DNA of 64,000 nucleotides from Bilabrum cf. latius (taxonomy: Eukaryota > Bigyra: Bicosoecida > Bigyra > Bicosoecida): NCBI GenBank assembly GCA_965178125.1, contig OZ237762.1, positions 310,001 to 374,000 on the forward strand. The letters are read 5' to 3'. A program made the position numbers and the translations under genes. The notes beneath the pieces are model-generated. The model saw only the letters and a list, made by a program, of their open reading frames with translations, did not search any database and was not told the origin of the DNA. Shown here piece after piece: positions 24,103 to 35,054 of the stretch. Position 1 is the first letter of the stretch. Each line of letters opens with the position of its first letter.

Positions 24103-24124
24103 ATCCGGATTCCGGAATCCGGAT
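24103..24124. repeat. 22-bp perfect palindrome, ATCCGGATTCC/GGAATCCGGAT
   Basis: The 22 bases are self-complementary and use the same GGAATCC/GGATTCC units as 18004-18023. It lies between the convergent 3' ends of the oxygenase and pseudokinase genes, where a transcript hairpin or a cruciform could act at 3' ends. Confidence 0.85.
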
Positions 24125-24226
24125 CCGCAAGGGATCCGAAAAACGATTAGTTCAAGATAGGCCTTTGTACTGCAATTTCTCTCAAGCTGGCATCGTGCAA
24201 CGTTTACAGAGCGGGCATGGCCCGGA

Positions 24227-27200
24227 TCACGCCAGGGTTGACGATAACACATTGCACGCATGGACGCTTGCCCTTGACTGTCCAGAGTCACGCAACTGCT
24301 CGAGGCGAGGAATGGCCCCTGCGTCCCTGACACAGTGCAGCAGGTCCTCGGATAGTAGTGCAATGCCTGCAAGCATTTCAACGGCAAGGTCTCTCACGTC
24401 CTCTTTGGCTGATCCAAGCAACACCACGAGTGCCGGTAGTACACCCGAGTCTACGACACTTTGACAGCCATTTTCCGACATGAGCTGCACCTTCTGTAAA
24501 GCTTGCATGGCATACCACACCACATTGCACTTTCGCGACCCCATCAGCGCCACCAGGCACGGCAGCGCGCCCGCATCCACCACAAGTTGCTTTAGCTCGT
24601 CCGGTCCGCACACGATCCCCTACAGAGCCGCTGCCCCCATCTCGGCCTCTCTGCCCTTAGCGGATCCCAGCAGCCCTACCAGTCCCGGTGCCGCCCCAGC
24701 ATCCGCCACCTGCTATTTTCGCTCGTCTGAGCCATCGGCGATGTTGCCAATAGCATCTGCTGCTATCTATGCCTCCTTGCCTTCGCTCGAACCAAGCAGC
24801 GCAACCAGTCCCGGCAACGCGCCTGCATCCACCACTTGCTTAACATGATCCTCTGTACCCGCGGTAATACTCCGCAAGGCCCTTGCGCACAGTTCTCGCC
24901 CCATACCCCGGTCTGATCCCAGCAGCGCCACCAAGCCCGGCACCGCTCCAGCTTCCACCACATGCTGCTTGCACTCGACCGAATTTACAGCGATATTGGC
25001 CAAGGTTCCGGCTCCTTGCTCTGCTTCCTTGCCCTTGTCCGATCCAAGCAGTGCCACCAGTCCCGGTAACGCTCCAGCATTCACTACATCTTGCTTTCGC
25101 TCATCCGATCCAACGGCGATATTTCGCAGAACCCCTGCTCCTAGCTCGGCCTCCATGCCCTTGCCCGACCCAAGCATTGCTACTAGACGCAGCGTTGCGC
25201 CAGCATCCACCACTTGCCGCTTTCGCTCATCAGATCCAATCACAATCAGTCGCAGTGCACCTGCAGCATGCTCAGCTTCTCTACCTTTGTCCGAACCCAG
25301 CAGCGACACTAGATGAGGCAAAGCTCCCGCTCTGAGAACCTAGTCCTTTCTCTCCTGCGACCTACAAACGATGTTCCGCAGAACCTCAGCAGCATATTCT
25401 GCCTACGCTCCCTTGCTCATTCCCAGCAGCGCCACCAAGCCGGGCAATGCGCCAGCATCCACGACTTCCTGCCGTCTCCTGTTGGACTCGTTAACGATGT
25501 AGTATAATGCCTTGGCTCCAAGCTCGGCTTCCGTGCCCCTGCTCGAACCAAGCAGCGCCACCAAGCCGGGCAACGCACCAGCATCTACCACTTGCTTCTT
25601 TTGCTCCTCTGTTCCCGCGGCAATGTCCCGCAGAAGCTCAGCTGCAAATTCTCGTTCCCTACCTTCACGCGATCCCAGCAGCGCCACCAAGCCCGGCAGT
25701 ACCCCTGTATCCACCACTTGCTGCCGGCTCTCGTTGGAATCGTTGACGAAACAACGCAGAGCCCCCACCGCAGCCTCGACCACACTGTTCTTGTCTGACC
25801 TCAACAGCCCAACCAGCTTTGGGAGAGAGCCTAGATCTATCAGTGTCTTGCAGATCCCGCCCGACTTGGATGCTGTTGCTGATATAGCTAGCGCTGCGCA
25901 CTCTGCATCGCTTGCTCTGGTCGATGACAGCATGCCAACAAGTTGATGCACAGCGCCCGACAGGACCAAGTGGTCAACGAACTCCTCACCATCAGCCTGT
26001 ACTGCATGCCACAAAGCTAGGGCAGCCTAATCAGCCGCAGGTTCTGCGCACCTGCCCGCCATGTAGAAGTTGAGACGCTGGAGCTGCCTTGCATCCTCCA
26101 ATAGCATCTTCTGCAAGGCATGCCGGACGCTTGCTATCATGGGTTGCACCGCTGAGCCTACACCAGCCCAACCTGCACCGAACTCCACATGCAGTAGCAT
26201 CAGCGCCCTGTACACCCCTGTCCAGTTCGCGCCACGCATCATCGAACTGAGGAGCTGGTGCAGTTCGCTGACAGCATCTCCGTACATGGGCCCTTCTCCA
26301 GCCAAAGGAGCTAGTAAAGGCCTCACCTATGCTTCCACTGACTCGGAGCTGTGCTCGAGCGGTCGGCTGGCCTCGGTATCTGCCTGGCTCGCCTTGTCCC
26401 AGCACGGCAGACGTTCCAGTTCTTGCTGCAGGGTGGTGCACGCATCCCGCACCCCTGTTCTCCTCTGTTCCTCGCACTGCAGCAGCCCCTCCACTAGATC
26501 AATGAACCACGGAGGACACCCCGCAAGTCGGTCGCCTCGTGCCACTGCCACACCTTTCTCAAGTCGAGCCAATACGGTTCTTGCGCCACCTGCTGGTACA
26601 CGCCTCCCGCCACGCAGCTCCAGGGGATATGCATCCCCGAATGGGTGCTACCCTCCCGTGGCAAGCTCGTGCAGCAGCACGCCCAGCGCCCAAGAAGCTT
26701 GCTTGCCGAGGGGAACAATTGCATCATCGTCACCTGCCGCTCCCTAGCTCCACCCGTCTAGCACCTCGGGGGCCAGGTGGGCCTGGTTGCCCCAAGCGGC
26801 ACGATCTGTAGACCTCAGCTCCCCGTACGTGACCAGGTTTAGAGCCCTGCCAACTGACGTCTCTGTCCTAGTGGTGGTCGCCTCTGTCCCTGGGCCTGAG
26901 TGCTCGGCCAGCGGGTGCGTCTGTGCAGCTGCTTCAGCTGCCCCCTTGGCCTCCTCTTTGCCCCGTGCCGCAGCGGCTCCTGGCACTTGCGTCTTGGACG
27001 CTTCCAAACACGTATCACCTGTATCTACTTGGAACGCATAGTCAAGACCAGAGAGCACCACCCGCCCTGAGCCATCTGGATCCCCCTTCGAGTCCCACTT
27101 AAGGCTGTCCAGGCTCAGATTGAGGTGGACGACCCCATGCTGCAGCAGGTGGTGCACACCGTCCGCTACATCCTTCGACAGTTGAACCAGCACATCATCT

Positions 27201-27835
27201 GGTAAAGATCCTGCAGCACCTTCTTCAACGCTTGCTAGGTGATCGCGCAGCGTTTGCTCTGGGAGCTCTAGGCCCAACACTTTGGCGATTGGTCGAGGCG
27301 CAAAAGCTTGCGGTTCGGCTGGCATTTCAGGGCGACTGCAGTCATCGTCCGCAAAGTTCATCCAAGCAGCGGGTAATTGCACAAGCATCCAGGCGGGCAA
27401 TATCGCTTCGCCCTCAAAAATGAGTCGCACGATATTCCGATGAGTGGGCAGGCTAGAAATCAAATCAGTCTGTCGATATCCACCCTTTTTCGGCTCCAGC
27501 GATGTCAAAGGATCAGTGCGATTCATGATTGCCTTAACCATTATGTGTATCGGGCTAAAAGCTACCGTTGGTAGGTCGGGCTCAGCTCCTTCAACTTGCC
27601 GGCCAAACTCGGCACGGAAGACACAGGCTTGCTCGTCCAAGCCAAGAAGTGAGGAACCCGATGCAGGCTTGCGGCAACGATCAATACAAGACATAGCAGT
27701 TGTGCTGTCTTCACTTGAACTACTCGAGCTCGTCATGGAGGGCTTATCACCCACTGGCACTTGAAGAGGCCTGGAGCCAACGCCACTGCAAGCCGCACCA
27801 GCCCCGCTGTGAGCATTGCTAGACTCCATTTCCAT
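24227..27835 (-). CDS. Pseudokinase fused to armadillo repeats
   Basis: 1,202 residues in one exon, stop TGA, with nine in-frame TAGs (26744, 26648, 26327, 26027, 25403, 25340, 24767, 24713, 24620). N-terminal kinase-like domain about 85-460: possible Lys101 in HIMVKAIM, HRNIVRL, then HLNLSLDSL at 237-245 where HRDLKxxN is expected and SGLDYAF where DFG is expected, then the C-lobe ALGVLLHELATGG-TAG-HPFGD. Loss of both catalytic motifs implies a pseudokinase. After a helical linker come about eleven 42-residue ARM repeats of the form VVDAGALPGLVALLGSDKGKEAE...ALRNIA. The repeats align so well that residues opposite TAG can be read off: Glu, Glu, Arg, Arg and Asp/His/Gln. Likely a scaffold; partners are unknown. 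Confidence 0.85.
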
Positions 27836-28062
27836 TACAACAGAGATTAAACCGCGAGTTTCGATATAAGTGTTGCGGGACTAGTGACAGCCTTGCGATC
27901 TGATGATCCAGACCTGCTCGTTCTCAAGCTCTGCTGCCAGTGATGAGTGATGACCAACACTTGACAATGCAATGCAACGTGATGCAACCCAGTGGACGCA
28001 GATAATCTGATAGTACGCTACTATTATCAAGCGTCACTCAGAGGTTGCCCTGCGTCGTCCGC

Positions 28063-30527
28063 TCACCCTTGGGAGGGGAATCCCTCCGTCTTCCACGCGC
28101 CCCTGCACGCCTTGATCTGAGCTGGCTTCTCCTGCAAGAAGCTCTTCACCGCATCGAGGCTCTGGTCTGGCGCGAAGGCCCACGATCGGTCCCAGGTGAC
28201 CTGCTTGGCAAGCACGTCCTCCCAGCCCTAGCCCGTGCTGTCCACCCACCACTGGAAGCACTTCTGGTTGTAGTCAGCCACTGCCTGAGAGACTGAAGGG
28301 TAGTCGATCTCCTGCTTCAGCAAAAGCTCCAGCCGAACCACCTCCTGCGGCAGCTGCCCCGCCAGGTCGTGCATCTCCCCCGGGTCCTCCGTCAGGTTGA
28401 ACAGGAGCGGGCGCACCTCGCTGCCGGTGCCCCAGGTGATCAGCTTGAAGTCCCCCTGCCTGACGAGATACCACGACATTGTAATATCGGCCCCGTGGAA
28501 CTGCGCCCACGCCACGTTGTCCTTGGGCATGGGCTGCTCCCCCTTGAGGATGGGCAGGAGACTCTTGCCCTCCACCACAGGGGGCAGCTCAGAGTCGGGC
28601 ACCGCGGCGATGTCCGCGAACGTCCTGAACAAGTCCAGTGTGGACACGGGCTCGCTGATGGTCTGCGCCTGGATGCCCGGCCCCCATGCCAGGAACGGCA
28701 CGCTGGCGGATGCTTCGTAGGGTGACATCTTGTAGTATCCCTGGTGCTCCATGTTCATGTCGCCGTGGTCCGCGATCACCACGAAGACTGTGTCCTCCGT
28801 GGCACCGATGTCCTCCACAGCGTCCACGTACTGCCTCACCATGTGCAGGAACTCGAGGATGGACGCACTACGGGAGATACGTAGGCGTGGGAATGCGTGG
28901 GAAGGAGAAGAAGAAGAAATAGGCCGGCAGGACACTTTCAATGGGGACTGGCGCGCACTGGAAGTAGCAGATTAGGTGGTCCCGGATGGGGGTGCTGCGC
29001 CGCAACATACACCGCTCAATCCCCTTCGGTGCACCAATCCATGCATCCATCCATTCATTGGTATGCCTTACGCGTACACCCTCCTGTACTCATGCCTCCT
29101 GTCCTTCGAGTAGAAATCCTCGGCAGCCCCTGGAATGTCCATCCTCGGGAGGCATCCCTTGAGCATGATCTGGTCCGCGTGGCATGGGTGCGTGCTGTTC
29201 CAGTCCTCCCACTCGGGAACAGTCACAGCTGGGCAAAGCATTAAAGAAATAAATCGTGAAAGAAGGAAGGCTAGGATTTATCACATGGAGTCGCTACGGT
29301 CGGATGCTGCCGCTGGCACATGACGGCAGGCTCGGTGTGCTGCTGCCCGAGGCGGGCAGCTGTCCAGGCAGATCGCCAGCATCCCGCCCTATGCCTCTCG
29401 ACTATGCAAAACAATAGCATCTTTCCCCCTCTCACCGTCAGGGTCAATTTGATCGTAGTACTGCCTCGCACCACGGACAGGAGGGTGGACGATATTCATG
29501 CCCTGGTACGCGAAGAACGACTGCCCCTGCTCGTTGGCCGCCTTGCCGCTTGTGCGGATCCATTCAACGGAGCTGTTCAGCGTCTTCCAGTCGCCTACGT
29601 TGGACTCTGTGCCGTTCACGACGGTCGGATGCTGCCGGCAGTCGTTGGGCTGCGGCTGCTCGTTCCAGCCGCCAAAGTAGCCGTCCCACTGCCAGTCGAC
29701 GTAAGTGCCGGCAGCCTGCAAGAGATCTGCGATTCGAGATACGGCTCAAATTCCAATGGGAACGCTGCACCTCATCAGCTGTTGTCAGAAATATGCAAGC
29801 GGTGGCGCTGCGCGTCATTCGGGCCACGAAGTGCAACTGTCTGCTGGAGCCCTGCTCACTCCATACTGTGTGGCCTCCAACAGTCCAATCTTCCTTTCCC
29901 CTGCATAGTAAAACAGAACGGAGAAAATATGTCAGTCGCACGATATGACTTTCTCAGGCTGCATCTCACGAAAGAAGCAGCGCTCACGAAAGAAGGATCT
30001 TGTAGTTGCTAGATCGGTTCAGCGAATCGAAAATAAAGTCAGAGTAGTTTGCTGGATTGCCTTCCTTATTATTCCACACGCCGGCAGTTTCGAATCTGCC
30101 TGCGAGAGAAATAGTTTGCTGGGTTGCCATACGAGAGTATCCCATGTAATTTCGGACTGCCAGCACAAGCGCCGATAGTAGTGCAACCTCCTACTTAAAC
30201 ATGCCTACCAAGCTAGTGAAAGCAGTGCCGTACATCACGAGGCTCACACTGTGATTCGTGCGGGATCTTGTGTATCGGCCTTCCAGTCCAAAGGCTGCTG
30301 CGGCTAGGGGCGCATACAGGTGACGTAACATAGGCACTAGAGAAGCGTGTTGCCTTCTTCACTTGATCAGCAATGACGTCGAACGGGATAGGAGACCCAT
30401 CATTCAGCATTCGTCCGTCGATAGACTCGCAAATAAGAAAAACTATGTTTGGGGTCTTGATGGCGCTCCCAAACGCCATCGGCATTGCGGACGCAGCGAG
30501 GACATAAAATGAGTAGCAGATTTTCAT
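28063..30527 (-). CDS. Secreted/lysosomal arylsulfatase, arylsulfatase K-like
   Basis: Hydrolyses sulfate esters. Six exons on the minus strand: 30527-30248, 30099-29988, 29900-29860, 29726-29436, 29228-29072, 28867-28063; they sum to 1,686 bases (561 residues plus TGA) with every junction in phase. Signal peptide (MKICYSFYVLAASAMPMAFG), metal segment NIVFLICESIDGR, Cys72 in CAPSR (formylglycine site), SGKEDWTVGGH, NIVHPP, VIADHGDMNMEHQ and YKMSPYEASASVPFLAWGPGI all follow arylsulfatase K order. In-frame TAG at 28228-28230 lies in DSTG-TAG-GWEDVL, where I recall animal ARSK having Gln after SIG; reading through adds the expected Trp-rich tail. This is the most intron-rich gene in the window. 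Second choice: a related choline-sulfatase or iduronate-sulfatase-type enzyme. Confidence 0.85.
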
Positions 30528-31863
30528 GATGTCGAAGCAGCAGCTGTTTGTACGCTTCTGTACAGTGGCATAGTCGCCGAGATCCGTCGAATGTAACGGA
30601 ACAATACACAATTTACTGGTTTTTGCCGGTTCCGGATCAGCAATTTGCGCGGCGCCCAGATAATTCGGAGAAGAAATCATGATGCAATTCGATTCAGCGC
30701 GCTCTTGCGAGTCTGCTGGTGCGCCTTTCAACTCAATACGATGAGATTAAGTCTGTTAACATGCCATTCAAAGAATTGGCCTCTAGCAGGGAGCTGCAGC
30801 TTTGCGCGGCGCCAAAACTGTGTGATTAGTGTCGCACGACACCCCGACACTGCCCGGATACCCCTTTCTAGTCTACAAAATAGACCTAAAAATATACCTG
30901 TATGATAATGATGCTAAATTATACGCTGCTGTGCAGACGAATGTCTGAATAAGATTCATTTGGACACGACAGGGTCCACGGTCATCCCTCTGGCAGCCGC
31001 AACAAACTTGCTTCGATTGGCCCTCTGAGATACTGAATTTGATTACACTCCTCATAATTCTGAGCAAATTGATGACTTTATTCAAATAACGCGCTCATAT
31101 TCTGCTGTGCGGTTCATGAGTAGGGTGTTTCCCGTGAGGATGACTGAACCAGGCCGCAGAGTTAGCTATTGCACATTTACCTCACCAATCTGCAGCTTAC
31201 CGCGAATTGAGACCAACCACTACATTTTTTGTATTGATCGTATTCAGAAAATCGAACAGGAGGCTACTATGGCCATCATTAGGACCCGAGCAGCACCAGC
31301 AGCTGTGCGGGTGGCCAGATCCAGAAGACCTGAAGTACGCCATGCTATTCTACACCATTGGGACTGAAAATCCGTACACTGCCTTTTATTAGGTATATTA
31401 ATACCATGATTAGTCTCAAACTAGTACTGGCCTCATAGATTTGACACAATTGTGTTCTGAATGGTACCAAACCACTGGAAACAGCCACAACTTGCGAAAT
31501 TGTAGGACCTGTACAAATACAGTACCATACACAAACAAATCGTATGTATAAATAAACTATAAGTGTATCAGGACAGTGGTGAATTGGATTCTGCCCAAAA
31601 TGAATCGAGATCTGACGTCAAATGAGACCATCCTCGGTTCTAATGGACTCTCTGTGACATACTGGAGCGGTGATTTGTTTTAAATACCTATTTGATCTGT
31701 AATGAAGTCGACCAATAGCGCATTCTATTCGTCGAAATGATTGCACAATAGGGATGCAGCGTGGACTGTGGTTTCAGTGGCATTTGAATCAGCGTGCTGC
31801 TCCTCTCGTTAGCCTTACGGTGGTTGTATGGTAATTCACTAATTACACAATGAAAAAACCTCA
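30528..31863. other. AT-rich gene-poor stretch
   Basis: No coding frame with protein-like composition on either strand and no recognised RNA gene. Base composition shifts abruptly to AT-rich compared with the flanking genes. The first part holds the upstream region of the sulfatase. Confidence 0.6.
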
Positions 31864-32238
31864 TTACATGGAAGATACGCTATTGATGTCGCGTGATAAT
31901 CGACGAGTTGTATTGTGTCGGGGATCGTTGCGGTCAAGAATTGGTGTGATGAATGTGTCGGGGTAAGTTACAACCGACGGATTCGTTGGTAATTTGTAAC
32001 GAGTCAAATCCGTGTTTGGCCCGGGGGGGATAATAAGTTGTCCGCTGGCTTTGTTGACCTGGATCAGCGGGGTAATTCTTGAGCGTATGTTGAGCGGACT
32101 ATTCCAGGCAATGTCCACTCGAATAGTTTTGCTCCCGTCTGATTCTGGAATCATGGTGGCACTTAAGAGGCTAGCAGTCCTGCCCCGTATGCGCCGTATC
32201 GGGATCCCTGATTCGGCTGCGGCAAGGTCCGCGGACAT
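31864..32238 (-). CDS. Small hypothetical ORF in AT-rich region
   Basis: 124 codons from ATG to TAA, with soluble, proline-containing sequence (GQLIIPPGPNTDLTRYKLP) unlike the Ala/Gly-rich proteins nearby. No domain recognised and no in-frame TAG. It may be a remnant of a mobile or foreign element, or chance. Confidence 0.3.
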   Translation of the reverse strand: MSADLAAAESGIPIRRIRGRTASLLSATMIPESDGSKTIRVDIAWNSPLNIRSRITPLIQVNKASGQLIIPPGPNTDLTRYKLPTNPSVVTYPDTFITPILDRNDPRHNTTRRLSRDINSVSSM

Positions 32239-32588
32239 AGAAGATTGTGCTTAATAGTGGAAATAAACTATATTCTGGTTAGTTGCTACCAGCAACTTGC
32301 ACACGCCCCCCCAGGTACCCAGGGAGTGCAGCAGGGAGTTTTCCCGCAAGTGGTATAAAGGAGACTGAGTCTGATTCGTTTGTCGATGTCTTTTAGTAGT
32401 GAGATGATACGTGTCTGTACAATAAGGATGGCTCTGTATTTTGGTGGTTGATTCTGCAAATGAAGCTTTCATGGAAGCCGTGGTGTCAGCCAGTGTCCGC
32501 AGCGGTGAAATGGTCCGGGGGCACGCCGCGGCCGGTGTCAAACCGGAAGTCGTGACGGTCCACTCACGAAGCCCTCACAATTTACCCT

Positions 32589-33938
32589 ATGGCCGCCGTC
32601 GCTGGAGCTAGCAAGGTCGCAAGAGTTCCATCATCAACTAAATCCGTAGATGGAAATGTGCCGCTCGTGCTTGTAAGCGGGGCTACCGGCTATGTAGGAT
32701 CATGGTGCGTGAACACTCTCCTCGGTGCTGGCTACCGTGTCCGGGGAACCGTGCGATCCCTTACTTCAAAGAAAGTAGAGGTACTTAAGTCACTTCCAGG
32801 AGCCCATGAGAGGCTAGAGCTGGTGACGGCCGATCTGTTGCAGCCTGCCGACAAGTGGAAGCCCGTAGTTGCTGGCTGCGATTTTATTCTTCACGTTGCT
32901 TCACCATTTTTCATCAGCGACAACGAGGACGAGTGAGGAATATCACGCTGCATTGTAATTACCCTACACCCGCTGTATGTGCTCGCGCCATGATGCGCAA
33001 GTGGCTGCGCGTTTCCGACATTTGTGTGTACGTGTCGCAGACTTGTGAAGCCAGCGGTAAGCGGCACCCGCGTTGTGCTTCAGGCAGCCAAAGAAACCCC
33101 AAGCGTAAAAAGAGTGGTGCTGACTGCATCGATGGCTTCCATCATGTACGGCCACGGAAGCCTCAACAAGAAGACGTGGACGCCCGAAGATTTCTCAGTC
33201 CCCGACGGGCCCGACATCGACGCCTACTGCAAGTCCAAGACGCTCGCGGAGCAAGAGGCATGGAAAATCGTCCGCGGTGAAGGCGATTACGCCAAGGACG
33301 GCCCCGCCAAGTTCGACCTGGCCACAATCCACCCGGGTCTCATCACCGGCCCGGTGCTCGGCCACATCGGCAAGTTCACTTCCATGGACATTATGATGCA
33401 GGTGCTGGACGGCAACTCCATGGTGGACGGGGGATTCCCCTCTGTGGACGTGCGTGACGTGGCCCGGGCCCACGTACTCGCCATGGTGACTCCCGCGGCG
33501 GGCGGCAAGCGGTTCATCACGACCCACAGCGCTATGCCCCTCATCGACGTGCAAAAGGCCCTCGCTGCTGAGTTCAACGGTAAGGGGTATTCCGTGTCAA
33601 CGGGACTGACCCCCACGTGGCTGATCAACTGCCTCGCCTGCTGCGTGAAGCAAGCAGCCACGGCTCAGTCGCTGATCGGCAAGTTCCCTCAGGTGGACAG
33701 CAGCGCCACCCAATCGGTGCTTGGCCTCAGGTTCATGGGCCAGCTGGACTCTTACATCGACATGGGACACTCCGCCATCCAGCACGGGTATGCAGAGGAC
33801 AAGTCCGAGGACAAGTCGCTGAGCAGAAAGCAGCCCGGGCTGATGGAGCCGTTTGTGGACGGTATCAAGATCAAGGGCAGGGAGGCCGTGGAGGAGGGTG
33901 CGGGAGGTGGAGCAGCTGCCTAGGGTGAGGACAAGTGA
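32589..33938 (+). CDS. NAD(P)-dependent dihydroflavonol-reductase-like SDR (extended)
   Basis: 413 residues, exons 32589-32932 and 33041-33938; the 108-base intron (GTGAGG...TCGCAG) restores DEL-VKPAVSGTRVVLQAA. Extended short-chain dehydrogenase: Rossmann motif SGATGYVGSW near residue 30, catalytic Ser in VVLTASMAS and YCKSK for the Tyr/Lys pair. The family reduces small carbonyls (dihydroflavonol 4-reductase, cinnamoyl-CoA reductase, methylglyoxal reductase); the substrate here is unknown. An in-frame TAG at 33921-33923 comes five codons before TGA 33936-33938, so the end is AAA-TAG-GEDK. The last 339 coding bases and 177 bases beyond are duplicated at 41154-41669. Confidence 0.85.
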
Positions 33939-34115
33939 GCCAAGGGTGAGGCCAAGTGACCGATCCTGGCTGGTGCTGCACGATCCCGGGTGTGATATGC
34001 GTGCTGAAAGGATGCGATAGAGTGCAAGTTTCCATTTTGTTTGTTTCGAAGATCCATCGCCGGGCAGAGGCGAGAGATCACCGAGCCGCGATCAAAGCCC
34101 AAGCTGCCTGGCTCT
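33600..34115 (+). repeat. Source copy of a 516-bp segmental duplication (with 41154-41669)
   Basis: Covers the end of the reductase gene and its 3' flank. It matches 41154-41669 in the same orientation with only a handful of substitutions (for example CTCAGTCGCTG versus CCCAGTCTCTG), so the duplication is recent. Confidence 0.95.
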
Positions 34116-34239
34116 CTATTGGTAAGGCCAGCAAGGTCTCTGAGATTGAGGTCGCTCGGTGGGCGCAGGACCCACTCGAGGAGCAGGCTCAGATGCGACG
34201 TAGCGATACGGAGGAGTGTGAGAGAGAGAGCGGCTAGGG

Positions 34240-34375
34240 AGGGGAGTTGCAGGGGTGGGGTGGGGTGGGTGAATGAAGGGGTTAGAGGGGGTGGGATGGG
34301 CGAATGGAAGGGGTTGGGGGGGGTGGGATGGGCGAATGGAAGGGGTTGGGGGGGGCAGAGCGGAGGGAGAGAGGG
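34240..34375 (+). repeat. G-rich imperfect tandem repeat
   Basis: Two adjacent copies of about 35 bases, containing GGGATGGGCGAATGGAAGGG, lie in a run of G-tracts that could form quadruplexes. They sit between the reductase and ATPase genes, outside any credible coding frame. Confidence 0.75.
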
Positions 34376-34573
34376 ACGACGGTTCACCGGAAAGGGGGAG
34401 GAAGTAGTGGAGGAGAAGATGATTGGTGGGGTCATCGGGTTGATGCGGCGGATTGGAAGGGGGAGGTACAGGCCGGGAAGGTGGGGGATTTGGGCATGTA
34501 TGTGACGGGTGACTCGGATCAGGGGGATCGGATCACCCGACCACATGCGGATGTGGAAGTTGAGAGGTCACAA

Positions 34574-34777
34574 TTAGACTCGAGCGGCAATCAAGCCGGG
34601 CGCTGAGGGGCAGCGCTCGGAACAAGAATGCGGCCGTGCCAGTGGCGGGGTCCAGATTCCCTTGGCGGGGTCTGGTCTCCGCAGCAGGCAGTCACAACCC
34701 AGCACCGTCAATACGCAAAGGGAGCAAGCTAGCAGGCCACCATTCCGTAAAATCTCATACTGGTCTTCATTTTCCAT
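34574..34777 (-). CDS. Small hypothetical ORF with one hydrophobic stretch
   Basis: 67 codons from ATG 34777 to TAA. A hydrophobic Cys-rich segment (LLACSLCVLTVLGC) could span a membrane. No homology recognised. It is the only ORF with any protein-like feature between the reductase and the ATPase gene; chance is quite possible. Confidence 0.22.
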   Translation of the reverse strand: MENEDQYEILRNGGLLACSLCVLTVLGCDCLLRRPDPAKGIWTPPLARPHSCSERCPSAPGLIAARV

Positions 34778-35054
34778 GATTCGGGGCTTTCGGACGGTTT
34801 GCGTCGCTTTGAGTCCGCGCGTCATTCGACGAATTGCCGTCCGCAGCCTCGCGACAGATATGCGCAATGTGCACGGCTTGATGAGATAGCAGCGTATCAT
34901 TTCGAGCAAGTGTAGCGCACGTCTTGAGTACTATGGCAGAGGGATGCAGCGCACGCTTTTGTCAGATGCTGTGGTTGGCCCAGGCACTACATTATCATCA
35001 ATCAACCAGAAATGGACGATGACTTTGGGGACAGCTTGGCACGGTTAGCGGTCC

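Noticed and set aside
33920-34546. Minus-strand ORF antisense to the reductase 3' end
   Set aside because: Proline-rich composition arises from G-rich repeats on the other strand; no start context or homology.
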